A DNA stretch of 64,000 nt from Devosia sp. YIM 151766 (lineage in GTDB: Bacteria; Pseudomonadota; Alphaproteobacteria; Rhizobiales; Devosiaceae), in the NCBI RefSeq assembly GCF_030285925.1, contig NZ_CP127251.1, positions 1,302,001 through 1,366,000 on the forward strand, given 5' to 3'. Positions 49,472-58,434 of this stretch are shown here, in pieces. The first letter of the stretch is position 1. Each line of letters opens with the position of its first letter. Both the position numbers and the translations under genes were made by a program. The notes beneath the pieces were generated by a model. That model searched no databases, was not told the DNA's origin, and saw only the letters and a list, made by a program, of their open reading frames with translations.

Positions 49472-49498
49472 CTCGTGGTTCGACAGGCTCACCATGAG
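49472..49498. repeat. REP-like element (GGTTCGACAGGCTCACCATGAG type)
   Basis: This is the reverse-orientation relative of the element at 38,391-38,417, with the same ACCATGAG end and TTCGACAGGCTC core. A diverged copy with GTCGAAGGACGAGG precedes it. Confidence 0.75.
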
Positions 49499-49540
49499 GT
49501 CTAGGAGAGAAAGAGATTTGGCGGCTGGCGGCTCCTTCGC

Positions 49541-49574
49541 CCCCTCCCCCTTGAGGGGAGGGCCGGGGAGGGGG
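49541..49574. repeat. Pyrimidine/purine hairpin repeat (CCCTCCCCCTTGAGGGGAGGG)
   Basis: CCCTCCCC pairs with GGGGAGGG around TTGA, followed by GCCGGGGAGGGGGT. This is a common dispersed alphaproteobacterial intergenic element and can act as a terminator-like structure. Confidence 0.6.
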
Positions 49575-49653
49575 TGCTGCGGTTTCTGCACATCCGGTAG
49601 TCCCGGCCTTGGCTACGCCGTTAAGCGCAGGCCTCCCTCGGACCTCCCCATAG

Positions 49654-49684
49654 ACCTCATCCTGAGCTTGTCGAAGGACGAGGT
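49654..49684. repeat. REP-like element (CCTGAGCTTGTCGAAGGACGAGG type)
   Basis: ACCTCATCCTGAG and the TCGAAGGACGAGGT end form an imperfect inverted repeat with the core GAGCTTGTCGAA, shared with the other REP-like copies in the window. Confidence 0.8.
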
Positions 49685-49770
49685 CGGCCAACTCCGAGCC
49701 TCCCCTTCGCTTGACGCTAGCCCCATCCCCGGCCAAGGATGCGTCATCCCGCCAGAGGCCCTATCTCCAG

Positions 49771-50559
49771 ATGACGAGCGCCCAAACCGACTGGTTCGAT
49801 ACGCCGCCGCCGCCTCCGGCGGATGAAGTCCTGCATGTCGACGTCGAGGGTTATGAGGGCCCGCTTGATCTGTTGCTCGATCTGGCGCGGCGGCAGAAGG
49901 TCGATCTGGCCACCATTTCGGTCCTGGCCCTGGCCGAGCAATATCTGGCCTTCATCGACAAGGTGCGCGAGCGCCGTATCGAGGTGGCGGCCGATTATCT
50001 GGTCATGGCCGCCTGGCTCGCCTATCTCAAGAGCCGCCTCATGGTGCCGCAGGCGCCGGGCGACGAGGAACCCAGCGGCGAAATGCTCGCTGCCATGCTG
50101 CAATTCCGCCTCAAGCGCCTCGAAGCCATGCGCGCCGCGGCCAGCCGCTTGATGAACCGGCCCCGCCTGGGTTTCCAGATTTACGCGCGCGGCGCTCCCG
50201 AGCCGCTGGAAATTGCCCGCCGCGCCAATTGGGAGGCCAGCCTTTACGACCTGCTCAAGGCCTATTCGATCCAGCGCGAACGCGGCATCGTTGTCGAATA
50301 TTCCCCCCTCGCCAGAACCGTCTGGTCGCTGCAGGATGCGCGCGACATTCTGCAACGGCTCATCGGCGAGAGTCACGAATGGCTGTCGCTGGATGCCTAT
50401 CTCGTCGATTATCTCGCCAGCCCCGCCGAGCGGGCCACGGTGCGCGCCTCGTCCTTCGCCTCCACCCTGGAACTGGTGCGGGAGGGGCAGATCGACATGC
50501 GCCAGACCGAAACCTTCGGCCCGCTGCTCCTGCGCCGCCGCCGGAGCGACAAGCCGTGA
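49771..50559 (+). CDS. scpA: Segregation and condensation protein A
   Basis: The 262-residue kleisin has the N-terminal signature VEGYEGPLDLLLDLARRQKV, the block LVMAAWLAYLKSRLMVP and a C-terminal winged-helix end (ASTLELVREGQIDMRQTETF). It bridges SMC heads and binds ScpB in the condensin complex. The ATG at 49,771 is chosen for conserved length, with CCAG upstream. Its stop overlaps the scpB GTG start, a coupling usual for this pair. Confidence 0.93.
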   Translation: MTSAQTDWFDTPPPPPADEVLHVDVEGYEGPLDLLLDLARRQKVDLATISVLALAEQYLAFIDKVRERRIEVAADYLVMAAWLAYLKSRLMVPQAPGDEEPSGEMLAAMLQFRLKRLEAMRAAASRLMNRPRLGFQIYARGAPEPLEIARRANWEASLYDLLKAYSIQRERGIVVEYSPLARTVWSLQDARDILQRLIGESHEWLSLDAYLVDYLASPAERATVRASSFASTLELVREGQIDMRQTETFGPLLLRRRRSDKP

Positions 50560-51221
50560 ACGACGAGGCGACGGAAGACGAAATCGGCGAGGTGCTGGGC
50601 CGTCATCTGCGCATAGTCGAGGCGCTGCTCTTCGCTTCGGCCGAGCCGCTCCGCGCTTCCGACATCGCGCCCTATCTGGGCGAAGGCGCCGATGTGGGCG
50701 GATTGCTGGCCGAACTCCAGGCCCAATATGCGGGCAGGGGGGTGAACCTTGTCCGGCGTGGCGACGGCTGGGCCTTCCGCACTGCCGAGGATCTGGGATT
50801 CCTGCTGCGGCGCGAGGAACACGAGACGCGCCCGCTCTCCCGCGCCGCCCTCGAAACCCTCTCCATCATCGCCTATCACCAGCCGGCCACGCGCGCCGAA
50901 ATCGAGGAAGTGCGCGGCGTCGCCACCGGCAAGGGCACGCTCGATCTGTTGATGGAAGCCGGCTGGGTGCGCATGCGTGGCCGCCGCCGCTCGCCGGGAC
51001 GCCCCGTCACCTATGGCACCACCGAAGCCTTTCTCGATCATTTCGGGCTGGAAAACCTGTCCGACCTCCCGGGCCTCGATGAACTCAAGGGCTCAGGCCT
51101 GCTTTCCGGCCGCCTGCCGCCCGACCTGCAGATTCCGCTGCCCTTCGACGGCGCGCTGCGGGAAGACGAAGATCCGCTCGATCCGTCCGATCCCGGCGAC
51201 CACGAAGATGACGATGTTTGA
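50556..51221 (+). CDS. scpB: Segregation and condensation protein B
   Basis: The 221-residue protein has two winged-helix domains: RIVEALLFASAEPLRASDIA opens the first and ALETLSIIAYHQPATRAEIE, followed by GVATGKGTLDLLMEAGWV, marks the second, which is the family hallmark. Its acidic tail (EDEDPLDPSDPGDHEDDDV) is common in alphaproteobacteria. It starts at GTG 50,556 overlapping scpA by 4 nt. It is a dimeric partner of ScpA in SMC condensin. Confidence 0.93.
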   Translation: MNDEATEDEIGEVLGRHLRIVEALLFASAEPLRASDIAPYLGEGADVGGLLAELQAQYAGRGVNLVRRGDGWAFRTAEDLGFLLRREEHETRPLSRAALETLSIIAYHQPATRAEIEEVRGVATGKGTLDLLMEAGWVRMRGRRRSPGRPVTYGTTEAFLDHFGLENLSDLPGLDELKGSGLLSGRLPPDLQIPLPFDGALREDEDPLDPSDPGDHEDDDV

Positions 51222-51364
51222 GGGCCGATGCCCCCCGCCACCGCTTCATTTCGCCGCTGACGGCAATGATATGGAACACGTTCTTGTGTTTGTGCGCGAT
51301 TAAACCTATTTCTCGGTCTATCTATAGCGCGTAACAGCGTATCCGGAGTGTTAGGGAGACTATC

Positions 51365-51577
51365 ATGCACGCGCCGTCTATTTGGGGCATCCTCGTCGTT
51401 GCCGTCGTCGTTATCCTGCTGTTCGGCCGTGGGAAGATTTCCGGCATGATGGGTGAGGTCGCCTCGGGCATCAAAGCCTTCCAGAAGGGCATGAAGGACG
51501 ACGACAAGCCGGTCGAGCGGATTCAGACCAATGCCGAAGTCGAAGCCCGCGAAGCGGAAAAAAGCAAGGACGCCTGA
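51365..51577 (+). CDS. tatA: Sec-independent translocase TatA
   Basis: The 70-residue protein has one transmembrane helix ([20 protein letters not shown]), the FGRGKI hinge and an amphipathic helix ([15 protein letters not shown]), then a charged tail. The FG dipeptide after the helix is diagnostic. It forms the pore-like assembly of the twin-arginine translocase. The residue before the helix (S5) lies where TatA usually has a polar Gln. It heads the tatABC run. Confidence 0.93.
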   Translation: MHAPSIWGILVVAVVVILLFGRGKISGMMGEVASGIKAFQKGMKDDDKPVERIQTNAEVEAREAEKSKDA

Positions 51578-51642
51578 TCCGCGTCCTGCCGTCCTGACCC
51601 GACCAATTGGGGGCAGTTTCCTGCCCCGCGGAGACTAATGCG

Positions 51643-52284
51643 ATGATCGGCCTAGGCTGGACAGAGATGCTGGTGATCGGCGTCGTGGCGCTGATTGTCA
51701 TCGGCCCCAAGGACCTGCCTGTCGTCATGGGGCGGGTCGGCAAGGTCATCGGACAGATTCAGCGCATGGGCCGCGAGTTCCAGCGCGAGATCAACAAGTC
51801 CACCGGGCTCGATGAAGTGCGCAATCTGCGCAGCACCATCACCGATCCGCTGAAAAAGACCGCCGATGAAATCCGCAAGGAATTCAACGCCATCGGCAAG
51901 GACGGCCAGCAATCCCCCACCGGCGCGCTCAAGCCTACCGATCCCAAGGTCGAAAGCGTCGCCGATGCCATCAAGCAGCAGGCCGGCATGACGCCGGCCA
52001 AGTCCGCCTCCGGAACCGGCGCCAAGCCCGGGCCCGCGACAACCGTGGCTGCGGCGCCCGCCAAGGCGGCGCCGGCGAAAAAGCCGGCCAAGCCGAAAGC
52101 CGCTGCCGCCGCCAAACCGGCAAAGACCGCAGCAAAGCCTGCCGCGTCCAAGGCGGAGGCCGCTGCCGCCAAGCCGGCCCGCAAGCCGCGCAGCAAGCCT
52201 GCCGCTGCGGCGACCCCCGCGGCCGCCGTGAAAAAGCCCCGCGCCCTGCGCCCGAAACCTGCCGAAACGGCCGAAAAGAGCTAA
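51643..52284 (+). CDS. tatB: Sec-independent translocase TatB
   Basis: The 213-residue protein begins MIGLGWTEMLVIGVVALIVI, with the Glu in the helix typical of TatB, then GPKDLPVVMGRVGKVIGQIQ. The C-terminal half is a long Lys/Ala/Pro-rich tail (about 115-213), longer than in E. coli TatB and usual in rhizobia. With TatC it forms the signal-peptide receptor. The ATG at 51,643 matches the conserved start, 3 codons after an in-frame break in similarity. Confidence 0.93.
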   Translation: MIGLGWTEMLVIGVVALIVIGPKDLPVVMGRVGKVIGQIQRMGREFQREINKSTGLDEVRNLRSTITDPLKKTADEIRKEFNAIGKDGQQSPTGALKPTDPKVESVADAIKQQAGMTPAKSASGTGAKPGPATTVAAAPAKAAPAKKPAKPKAAAAAKPAKTAAKPAASKAEAAAAKPARKPRSKPAAAATPAAAVKKPRALRPKPAETAEKS

Positions 52285-52287
52285 GCT

Positions 52288-53103
52288 ATGGCCGAAACCA
52301 AGCAGATCGAAGACCAAAGCAAGGTCGAGCCCGAGGATGAACTGGCCGGCAGCGAAGCGCCGCTGCTGGAGCATCTCATCGAACTGCGCAAGCGCCTCAT
52401 CCGCAGCGCCGTCGCCATCGCCGTGCTGATGGTCGTCTGCTTCATCTTCGCCGGGCAGATTTTCGACATCCTGCTCAATCCCTATCGCTCCATCTATCCC
52501 AATCCGGGCGATATGGAGCTGATCTATACGGCGCCGCAGGAATTCTTCTTCACCCAGCTCAACCTCGCCTTTTTCGGCGCGGTGTTCTTCGGCTTCCCCT
52601 TCCTCGCCACCCAGATCTATCGCTTCGTCGCGCCCGGTCTCTACAAGCACGAACGCAAGGCGCTGGTGCCCTATCTGATCGCCACGCCGATCTTTTTCGT
52701 GCTGGGCGCCGCCATGGTCTATTTCATCGTCCTGCCCATGGCGCTCGGCTTTTTCGCCAATATGCAGACCGAGGAAATCCGGCTGCTGGCCAAGGTGTCT
52801 GAATATCTCGGCCTCGCCATGACGCTGATTCTGGCTTTCGGCGTCTGCTTCCAGCTGCCCGTGGTGCTGACGCTCTTGGCGCAGATCGACCTGATCAATG
52901 TCGAGCAGCTCAAGAAGGGCCGCCGCTACGCCATTGTCGGCATTCTCGCCGTCGCCGCCTTCATCACCCCGCCCGATCCGATCTCGCAGATCGGTCTTGC
53001 CATCCCCATGTACGGCCTTTACGAGCTGTCCATCCTGTCGGTTCGCATGGTGCAAAAGCGGCGCGAAAAGGCTCTGGCCGCCGAAGCGTCCGCCGAATCC
53101 TGA
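52288..53103 (+). CDS. tatC: Sec-independent translocase TatC
   Basis: The 271-residue protein has six hydrophobic spans and the family motifs [53 protein letters not shown] and [19 protein letters not shown]. It recognises the twin-arginine signal on folded proteins. It starts 3 nt after tatB. Its end is followed by 94 nt to serS, containing a short GC-rich stretch. Confidence 0.96.
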   Translation: MAETKQIEDQSKVEPEDELAGSEAPLLEHLIELRKRLIRSAVAIAVLMVVCFIFAGQIFDILLNPYRSIYPNPGDMELIYTAPQEFFFTQLNLAFFGAVFFGFPFLATQIYRFVAPGLYKHERKALVPYLIATPIFFVLGAAMVYFIVLPMALGFFANMQTEEIRLLAKVSEYLGLAMTLILAFGVCFQLPVVLTLLAQIDLINVEQLKKGRRYAIVGILAVAAFITPPDPISQIGLAIPMYGLYELSILSVRMVQKRREKALAAEASAES

Positions 53104-53197
53104 TCGCCGCGATCCGCTCGTCCCGGCCACCATGCCTCGCGCGGGCCAGGGTGGCCGATTTTTTGTAACCAGAGGCGGGCGGGAGCCCGTAACAGCG

Positions 53198-54526
53198 ATG
53201 TTCGATATCAAGTGGATCAGAGACAATCCTGAAGCCTTCGACCAGGCCATGTCGCGGCGCAAGAACGTGTCCGTCCGCTCCGCCGATCTCATCGCCATCG
53301 ACGAACGCCGCCGCCAGGTCATCCTGCGCCTCAACGAGGCCCAGGAAAAACGCAACGCCTTTTCCAAACAGATCGGCCAGGCCAAGGCCCAGAAGGACGA
53401 GGCCCGGGCCGCCGAACTGATGGAAGAGGTTTCGCGCCTCAAGCAATTCATCCCGGCCGGCGAAGCCGAGGAACGCGCCGTGGAAAAGGAATTGCGCGAC
53501 GCCCTCTCGGCCATTCCCAACATGGCTTTCGACGATGTGCCGGTCGGCGACGACGAAAGCGGCAATGTCGAATATTTCGGCCCCAACGGCTCGCCCGAAA
53601 CCGCCGCCAGGATTCGCCCGCCCAAGCCGGCCTTCGCCTTCGCGCCCAAGGAACATTTCGAAATCGGCGTCGCCGAGAAGAACATGGATTTCGAAATCGC
53701 CGCCAAGCTCTCGGGCAGCCGCTTCGTCGTCCTCAAGGGCGAGGTCGCCCGCCTCGAGCGCGCCCTCGGCCAGTTCATGCTCGACCTGCACACCAATGAA
53801 TTCGGCTATACCGAAGTGGTGCCGCCGGTGCTGGTGCGCGACGAGGCCATGTACGGCACCGGCCAATTGCCCAAATTCGATGGCGACTTCTTCTTCACCG
53901 AACATGGCGAGAGCCGCCTGGCCCTCATCCCCACGGCCGAAGTCCCGCTCACCAATCTCGTCCGCGAATCGATCCTCGCCGAGGAAGAACTGCCGCTGCG
54001 CTTCACCGCGCTGACGCCCTGCTTCCGCTCCGAGGCCGGTTCGGCCGGGCGCGATACCCGCGGCATGCTGCGCCAGCATCAGTTCAACAAGGTCGAACTG
54101 GTGTCCATCACCACGCCCGAGCAAGCGGTCAATGAGCATGAGCGCATGCTCGCCGCCGCCGAAACCGTGCTGCAAAAGCTGGGCCTGCATTACCGGGTCA
54201 TGACCCTGTGCACCGGCGACATGGGCTTCGGCGCCCGCAAGACCTATGATCTGGAAGTCTGGCTGCCCGGCCAGGATACCTATCGCGAGATTTCCTCGGT
54301 CTCCGTCTGCGGCGATTTCCAGGCCCGCCGCATGGAGGCGCGCTATCGTCCCGCCGGCGAAAAGCAGGCGCCGCGCTATGTCCATACCCTCAATGGCTCC
54401 GGCACCGCTGTCGGCCGCTGCCTGATCGCCGTGCTGGAAAACTACCAGCAGGAAGACGGTTCGGTGCTCGTTCCCGATGTTCTGCAATCTTACATGAATG
54501 GCCTGACCGCCATTGGCGGTCGCTGA
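53198..54526 (+). CDS. serS: Seryl-tRNA synthetase
   Basis: The 442-residue class II enzyme has an N-terminal tRNA-binding coiled coil (about 28-110; [20 protein letters not shown]), motif 2 around [20 protein letters not shown], and motif 3 [19 protein letters not shown]. These identify SerRS. It charges tRNA-Ser (and tRNA-Sec). The ATG at 53,198 matches the conserved [15 protein letters not shown] start; a small GGGC-ggga-GCCC stem lies just upstream and may modulate initiation. surE begins 1 nt after its stop. Confidence 0.97.
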   Translation: MFDIKWIRDNPEAFDQAMSRRKNVSVRSADLIAIDERRRQVILRLNEAQEKRNAFSKQIGQAKAQKDEARAAELMEEVSRLKQFIPAGEAEERAVEKELRDALSAIPNMAFDDVPVGDDESGNVEYFGPNGSPETAARIRPPKPAFAFAPKEHFEIGVAEKNMDFEIAAKLSGSRFVVLKGEVARLERALGQFMLDLHTNEFGYTEVVPPVLVRDEAMYGTGQLPKFDGDFFFTEHGESRLALIPTAEVPLTNLVRESILAEEELPLRFTALTPCFRSEAGSAGRDTRGMLRQHQFNKVELVSITTPEQAVNEHERMLAAAETVLQKLGLHYRVMTLCTGDMGFGARKTYDLEVWLPGQDTYREISSVSVCGDFQARRMEARYRPAGEKQAPRYVHTLNGSGTAVGRCLIAVLENYQQEDGSVLVPDVLQSYMNGLTAIGGR

Positions 54527-54527
54527 C

Positions 54528-55301
54528 ATGGCCTTGCGCATCCTGCTCACCAATGACGATGGCGTGGATGCGCCGGGTCTGGCGGTCATGGCCGAAATCG
54601 CCCGGGCGCTGTCCGACGATGTGTGGATAATCGCTCCCGATGGCAACCAGTCCGGGGCCGGACACCGCTTCAGCTTCGGTCGCGAGCTCTCCTATATCGA
54701 GCATGGTCCCCGCCGTTTCGCCGTCAAGGGCGGCTCGCCCGCCGATTGCGTCGTCGCCGGCATGACCCATTTGCTTGGCGACAAGCCCGCCGATCTGGTG
54801 CTCTCCGGCGTCAATGCCGGCCAGAATCTCGGGGACATCGTCAATTGCTCCGGCACGGCGGCCGGGGCGCGGGAAGGGGCCTTGCAAGGCGCCATCGGCA
54901 TCGCCATGAGCCAGTCCATGGATTATGAAATCACCCATAATCCCGATTGGGCCAATGCCGCCCGCTTCGGCGCCGAGGTCGTGGATGCCATTCTCGCCGC
55001 CCATGGCAATGACGATGTCTTTTACAACGTCAATTTCCCCTTTTGCGGCCCCACCGAAGTCACCGGCCTGTCCGCCGTCGCCCATCAGCGCTTTTCCCGC
55101 TCGCCCATCCGCTATTATCCCAGCGACAACGAGGGCGAATTCTTCATGGCCATCCCGGAAACGCCGCTGCCGCTCGATCCGGAGGCCGATTTCGAAACCC
55201 TCTGCCGCGGCAACGCCATCACCGTCACCCCCTTCGGCCTGCAACAAACCCATCGCGGCGCCCTGCAACGCCTGGGCCAGATCGCCCTCAAGCAGCGATA
55301 G
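54528..55301 (+). CDS. surE: 5'-nucleotidase SurE
   Basis: The 257-residue protein has the SurE signature at the N-terminus, RILLTNDDGVDAPGL (metal-binding D10-D11), then APDGNQSGAGHRFSF and VLSGVNAGQNLGDIVNCSGT. It removes phosphate from nucleoside 5'- and 3'-monophosphates. The start 1 nt after serS shows they form one transcript. In many relatives pcm follows; here a REP-like repeat and regulators follow instead. Confidence 0.95.
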   Translation: MALRILLTNDDGVDAPGLAVMAEIARALSDDVWIIAPDGNQSGAGHRFSFGRELSYIEHGPRRFAVKGGSPADCVVAGMTHLLGDKPADLVLSGVNAGQNLGDIVNCSGTAAGAREGALQGAIGIAMSQSMDYEITHNPDWANAARFGAEVVDAILAAHGNDDVFYNVNFPFCGPTEVTGLSAVAHQRFSRSPIRYYPSDNEGEFFMAIPETPLPLDPEADFETLCRGNAITVTPFGLQQTHRGALQRLGQIALKQR

Positions 55302-55583
55302 TCGGTGCCGCGCCCTCGCGGTTCGACAAGCTCACCATGAGAGCTCAGGGGCTTCTGTCGAAGGCCGAGGTCGCCCCCTTCCGATATTGGGCGGTTCCCT
55401 TCAAAAATTGTTGGCTGAAGAGTTCATCTTGCGGGTGCGGGCTTCTACTGAAAACTTGTTCGTCGTCTTGCTCGTCATGCTCCATCCTGCTCAGGAGTTG
55501 GAGTCTCCGGCAAACACGGTGCGGTTCACCAGGGCGAGATTGAGGCGGATCAAACCACGCGCTGAAAGTGCGTGATCGGAAGA
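55302..55583. other. Gap after surE with a REP-like element
   Basis: The 282-nt gap holds one REP-like element (55,313-55,342) and otherwise only unsupported short frames. It marks the switch from the conserved core block to the exopolysaccharide locus. Confidence 0.6.
55313..55342. repeat. REP-like element (GGTTCGACAAGCTCACCATGAG type)
   Basis: It shares the TTCGACA-GCTCACCATGAG core with the copies at 38,391 (inverse) and 49,472. It lies just after the surE stop and could end that transcript. Confidence 0.75.
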
Positions 55584-56312
55584 TTAGTGCGCCGAGGCCT
55601 GCACCGTGGGAGGGGAGGGCCACTCGTCCGAAGGGGAGGCGATAGCGGTCCGATGAATGCCCTTACGTGCGGCCAAAAGGGCTGCTTCGGTGCGGTTCCG
55701 GGCGCCGAGCTTGCGCAAAATTTCGCGGACATGCACCTTCACGGTCGACTCCTGCAGGGAAAGGTCGCGAGCGATTAGTTTGTTTGAACAACCCACACGC
55801 AAACGCTGGAGGACCTGTGACTGTCTCGGCGTCAGGGCGCTGCTTTCGGCACAGTCGGGATAGGCCTCTTGTTGCGGTTCCCACGCCTGCAGCAGAGCGT
55901 TTCGCGGAAAATAGGTCCCACCATTAATTACCAAGGCGAATGCCTGCAATGCAACCTGCGGATCGATACTGGTGGCAATGAATGCACTTAGGCCCATGCG
56001 CGCCGCCGCCACCGCTTCTTCGGGCTCGGTTCGGTCGGACAGAACGATACAGGGAACATCGGGGAGCTCGGTGCAGATCGCGCCAACCCAATCGTGTACC
56101 TGCTTCGATTTCAGCGACATGCCCCCAATGCTGAAGAGCACGAAGATTGACCGAACACCCTCTGGCAGGCCCGATTCAAGCTCGTCAGGACCCCGCGAGA
56201 CGACCAAAGCATTGAGGGCTATGGCCCATGGCTTCAACAGGGCAGCAATGCCGGCACGACGCATCTCGAAGGCGTCAATTAACACTATACAAAATTCGGG
56301 CCGAGCCCGCAT
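55584..56312 (-). CDS. LuxR/NarL-type regulator with degenerate receiver
   Basis: The 242-residue protein has an N-terminal receiver-like domain ([20 protein letters not shown]) and a C-terminal LuxR helix-turn-helix (about 160-215; [36 protein letters not shown]). At the expected phospho-acceptor strand the sequence reads [18 protein letters not shown], with no Asp, and the conserved Lys loop is FIATS. It probably acts without phosphorylation. GGAGG lies upstream of the ATG. It is next to a second LuxR regulator and to exopolysaccharide genes, which it may control. Confidence 0.82.
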   Translation of the reverse strand: MRARPEFCIVLIDAFEMRRAGIAALLKPWAIALNALVVSRGPDELESGLPEGVRSIFVLFSIGGMSLKSKQVHDWVGAICTELPDVPCIVLSDRTEPEEAVAAARMGLSAFIATSIDPQVALQAFALVINGGTYFPRNALLQAWEPQQEAYPDCAESSALTPRQSQVLQRLRVGCSNKLIARDLSLQESTVKVHVREILRKLGARNRTEAALLAARKGIHRTAIASPSDEWPSPPTVQASAH

Positions 56313-56490
56313 GATGTTGGCCTCCCACGGAGTGCAGGTTCCAAAGTATTTGGGGCCTTCCTGATTGCAAGGGTTAATACTTAGTAAATAGGAACATATT
56401 TAGATCGCCATGCCAATATCAGATTTGGATTATACCTATTGGCTGATGTGATGGGGAGGGGTGTAAGCCAGGTATAAGGCGCGGGCTAGA
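56313..56490. other. Intergenic region between two LuxR regulators
   Basis: A 178-nt A+T-richer stretch (AATACTTAGTAAATAGG near 56,377) upstream of the regulator at 55,584-56,312. It likely holds its promoter on the minus strand. No gene is seen. Confidence 0.4.
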
Positions 56491-57165
56491 CTATCGGCGC
56501 TTGGAAAGTGAAGCAGCGATGGCCGCGACGGCGATACGGTCATGGACATTCAAGGTCCTGAACAGCGCATGGACGTGAGTTTTTACGGTGCCTTCAGAAA
56601 GCTCCAGTTTCAGGGCTATGCCTTTATTGCTCTCTCCTTCAGCGATCAGCATCATGACTTCGTACTGACGGGCCGTCAGCTGATCGACGGTAAAAGGCGA
56701 GACAGGAGCTGCTGCCGGAGCATTAACTGCCTGATCGAAAAGTTTCTCTTCGATCAGGTCAGAGACCGTGGGGGGTACATAAATCTGTCCCGACGTAATG
56801 TTTGAGAGTGCCCGTATGGTTTCAAAGATCGTCAGGGAGCGCGGAATATAACCATGGGCGCCAACGGAAAGGGCATGTAATATGTCCTCTCGATGATGGG
56901 ATCTCCCGCTGACGGCGATGCGCAGTTCAGGATGGGACACCCGCAAGTCGGCGATGCTGGAGAAGCCATCCATGTCAGGCAGCTTCAGATCAAAAACTGC
57001 CAGAGATATAGCGGCACTGTTCATCAGGTGACGCAGTGCTTCGGCGAAATGCGTGGTGGTTACAACTTTGGCAAAGCCGACGCGATGTTCAAGCAGGTTG
57101 GCAAGAGAATGGCTGAACAGTTCCTGACAATCCGCTACCAGAGCCGTGGATTTTGACTGTCTCAT
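56491..57165 (-). CDS. LuxR/NarL-type response regulator
   Basis: The 224-residue protein has a receiver with the acceptor Asp in LAVFDLKLPDMDGFSS and Ser/Gly switch region IAVSGRSHH, and a C-terminal LuxR domain (LTARQYEVMMLIAEGESNKG, LSEGTVKTHVHALFRTLNVH). The usual Lys after the last strand is replaced (GYIPRS). The ATG at 57,165 is chosen for GAGGAG just upstream. No histidine kinase is adjacent. Its site between regulators and the rfb operon suggests it controls surface polysaccharide. Confidence 0.88.
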   Translation of the reverse strand: MRQSKSTALVADCQELFSHSLANLLEHRVGFAKVVTTTHFAEALRHLMNSAAISLAVFDLKLPDMDGFSSIADLRVSHPELRIAVSGRSHHREDILHALSVGAHGYIPRSLTIFETIRALSNITSGQIYVPPTVSDLIEEKLFDQAVNAPAAAPVSPFTVDQLTARQYEVMMLIAEGESNKGIALKLELSEGTVKTHVHALFRTLNVHDRIAVAAIAASLSKRR

Positions 57166-57289
57166 AGTCTCCTCTGCAATGCCTGTCCGCGTTGCGCTTC
57201 TGCTTATTGTGGCCACATCGAAAGTAGCGACACTTCTCAGTAACGCGGCCAGCTAGAGCGACTATATCAAGTTCTAGTTACTAATGCGA

Positions 57290-58420
57290 TTAAACTCGAT
57301 TCCCGACCAAAATCGGCGCTGTCGCTACATGGGAAGCACCATTGGGTAAGGCGTCAGATTGGGCTCGCTCCAAACCGAGGCGTGCGCCCTGGTAACGCTT
57401 CTCCCGAATGGGACGCCACCACCAGCTGTTTTGAAGGTACCAATCGATCGTCCTTTCAAGCCCAGTTTTAAGAGTATAGGTGGGTGCCCAGCCGAGTTCT
57501 ATTTTTATTTTGCTGATGTCCAGACCGTAGCGGCGATCGTGGCCCGGCCGATCTGTTACGAAGGTGATGAGGTTCTGGTATGAAAAGCCTGCGCCGCCAA
57601 GCCTCCGCTGGTCCAGGACGTCGCAGATGGTCTCCACCAGCGTCAGGTTGGAGCATTCCGCCTCTCCCCCAATGTTATAGCTCTCACCGGGCCGGCCAGA
57701 TTTTGCTACCAGGGCAAGCGCCCGGACATGGTCCTCCACATGCAGCCAGTCCCGCACGTTCTTGCCGGTGCCATAGACCGGAATGTTGATGCCTTGCAGG
57801 GCATTGAGAATAGTGATGGGAATGAGTTTTTCAGGAAACTGGAAGGCGCCGTGGTTGTTGGTGCAATTGGTCAAGACGACTGGAAGCCCATAGGTGCGGT
57901 GCCAGGCGCGGACCAGATGGTCGGCAGCGGCCTTGGAAGCGGCATAGGGCGAAGAAGGCGCGTAGGGTGACTGCTCGGTGAAGCATGGATCGTCGGGCCC
58001 CAGATCACCGAAAACCTCGTCGGTGGATACGTGGTGGAAGCGAAAGGCCTGTTGACCCGGAGGCGGGAGGGAACGCCAGTGGGCAAGTGCTGCTTCGAGC
58101 AGCACAAGCGTCCCCATGACGTTCGTGTCTATGGCCAGCGCCGGCGTATCGATGGAACGGTCGACATGGCTCTCGGCGGCAAGATGGATAATGGTGTCGA
58201 TGTTTTCGTCGGCCAACAGGCTGCTGACGAGGCTCCGGTTTCGGATGTCGCCCCGGACGAAACGGAAATTCGACTTGCCCTTAAGCGAGCGGAGGCTGCC
58301 CATCGATCCGGCATAGGTCAGCTTGTCGAGAACGACGACGCGGTTTTCTGCATTCCCGGCAAGGAGCCGGCACAGCGCCGACCCGATGAAGCCTGCGCCT
58401 CCGGTTATCAGATAGTTCAT
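57290..58420 (-). CDS. rfbB: dTDP-glucose 4,6-dehydratase
   Basis: The 376-residue short-chain dehydrogenase-type enzyme has the NAD-binding motif NYLITGGAGFIGSALCRLL, the HLAAESHVDRSID motif, STDEVFGDLG and the catalytic YAASKAAADHLVRAW (Tyr and Lys). This is RfbB/RmlB, which makes dTDP-4-keto-6-deoxyglucose from dTDP-glucose. The ATG at 58,420 has GAGGGGAG upstream. It is the last gene of the operon and lies 14 nt after rfbA. The next enzymes rfbC and rfbD are not in the window. Confidence 0.94.
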   Translation of the reverse strand: MNYLITGGAGFIGSALCRLLAGNAENRVVVLDKLTYAGSMGSLRSLKGKSNFRFVRGDIRNRSLVSSLLADENIDTIIHLAAESHVDRSIDTPALAIDTNVMGTLVLLEAALAHWRSLPPPGQQAFRFHHVSTDEVFGDLGPDDPCFTEQSPYAPSSPYAASKAAADHLVRAWHRTYGLPVVLTNCTNNHGAFQFPEKLIPITILNALQGINIPVYGTGKNVRDWLHVEDHVRALALVAKSGRPGESYNIGGEAECSNLTLVETICDVLDQRRLGGAGFSYQNLITFVTDRPGHDRRYGLDISKIKIELGWAPTYTLKTGLERTIDWYLQNSWWWRPIREKRYQGARLGLERAQSDALPNGASHVATAPILVGNRV

Positions 58421-58434
58421 GCTGGCTCCCCTCA

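Larger units (their letters stand above)
49413..49770. other. Repeat-filled gap between SPOR gene and scpA
   Basis: The 358-nt gap carries REP-like elements at about 49,419-49,450 (diverged), 49,472-49,498 and 49,654-49,684, and a CCCTCCCCC...GGGGAGGG hairpin at 49,541-49,574. No reading frame resembles nagZ. Confidence 0.75.

Noticed and set aside
51652..53796. Minus-strand frame of 714 codons opposite tatB-tatC-serS
   Set aside because: It spans three well-identified genes on the other strand and has no motif or ribosome-binding site of its own.
52964..54646. Minus-strand frame of 560 codons opposite serS
   Set aside because: Shadow of serS with the same antisense composition; no family resemblance.
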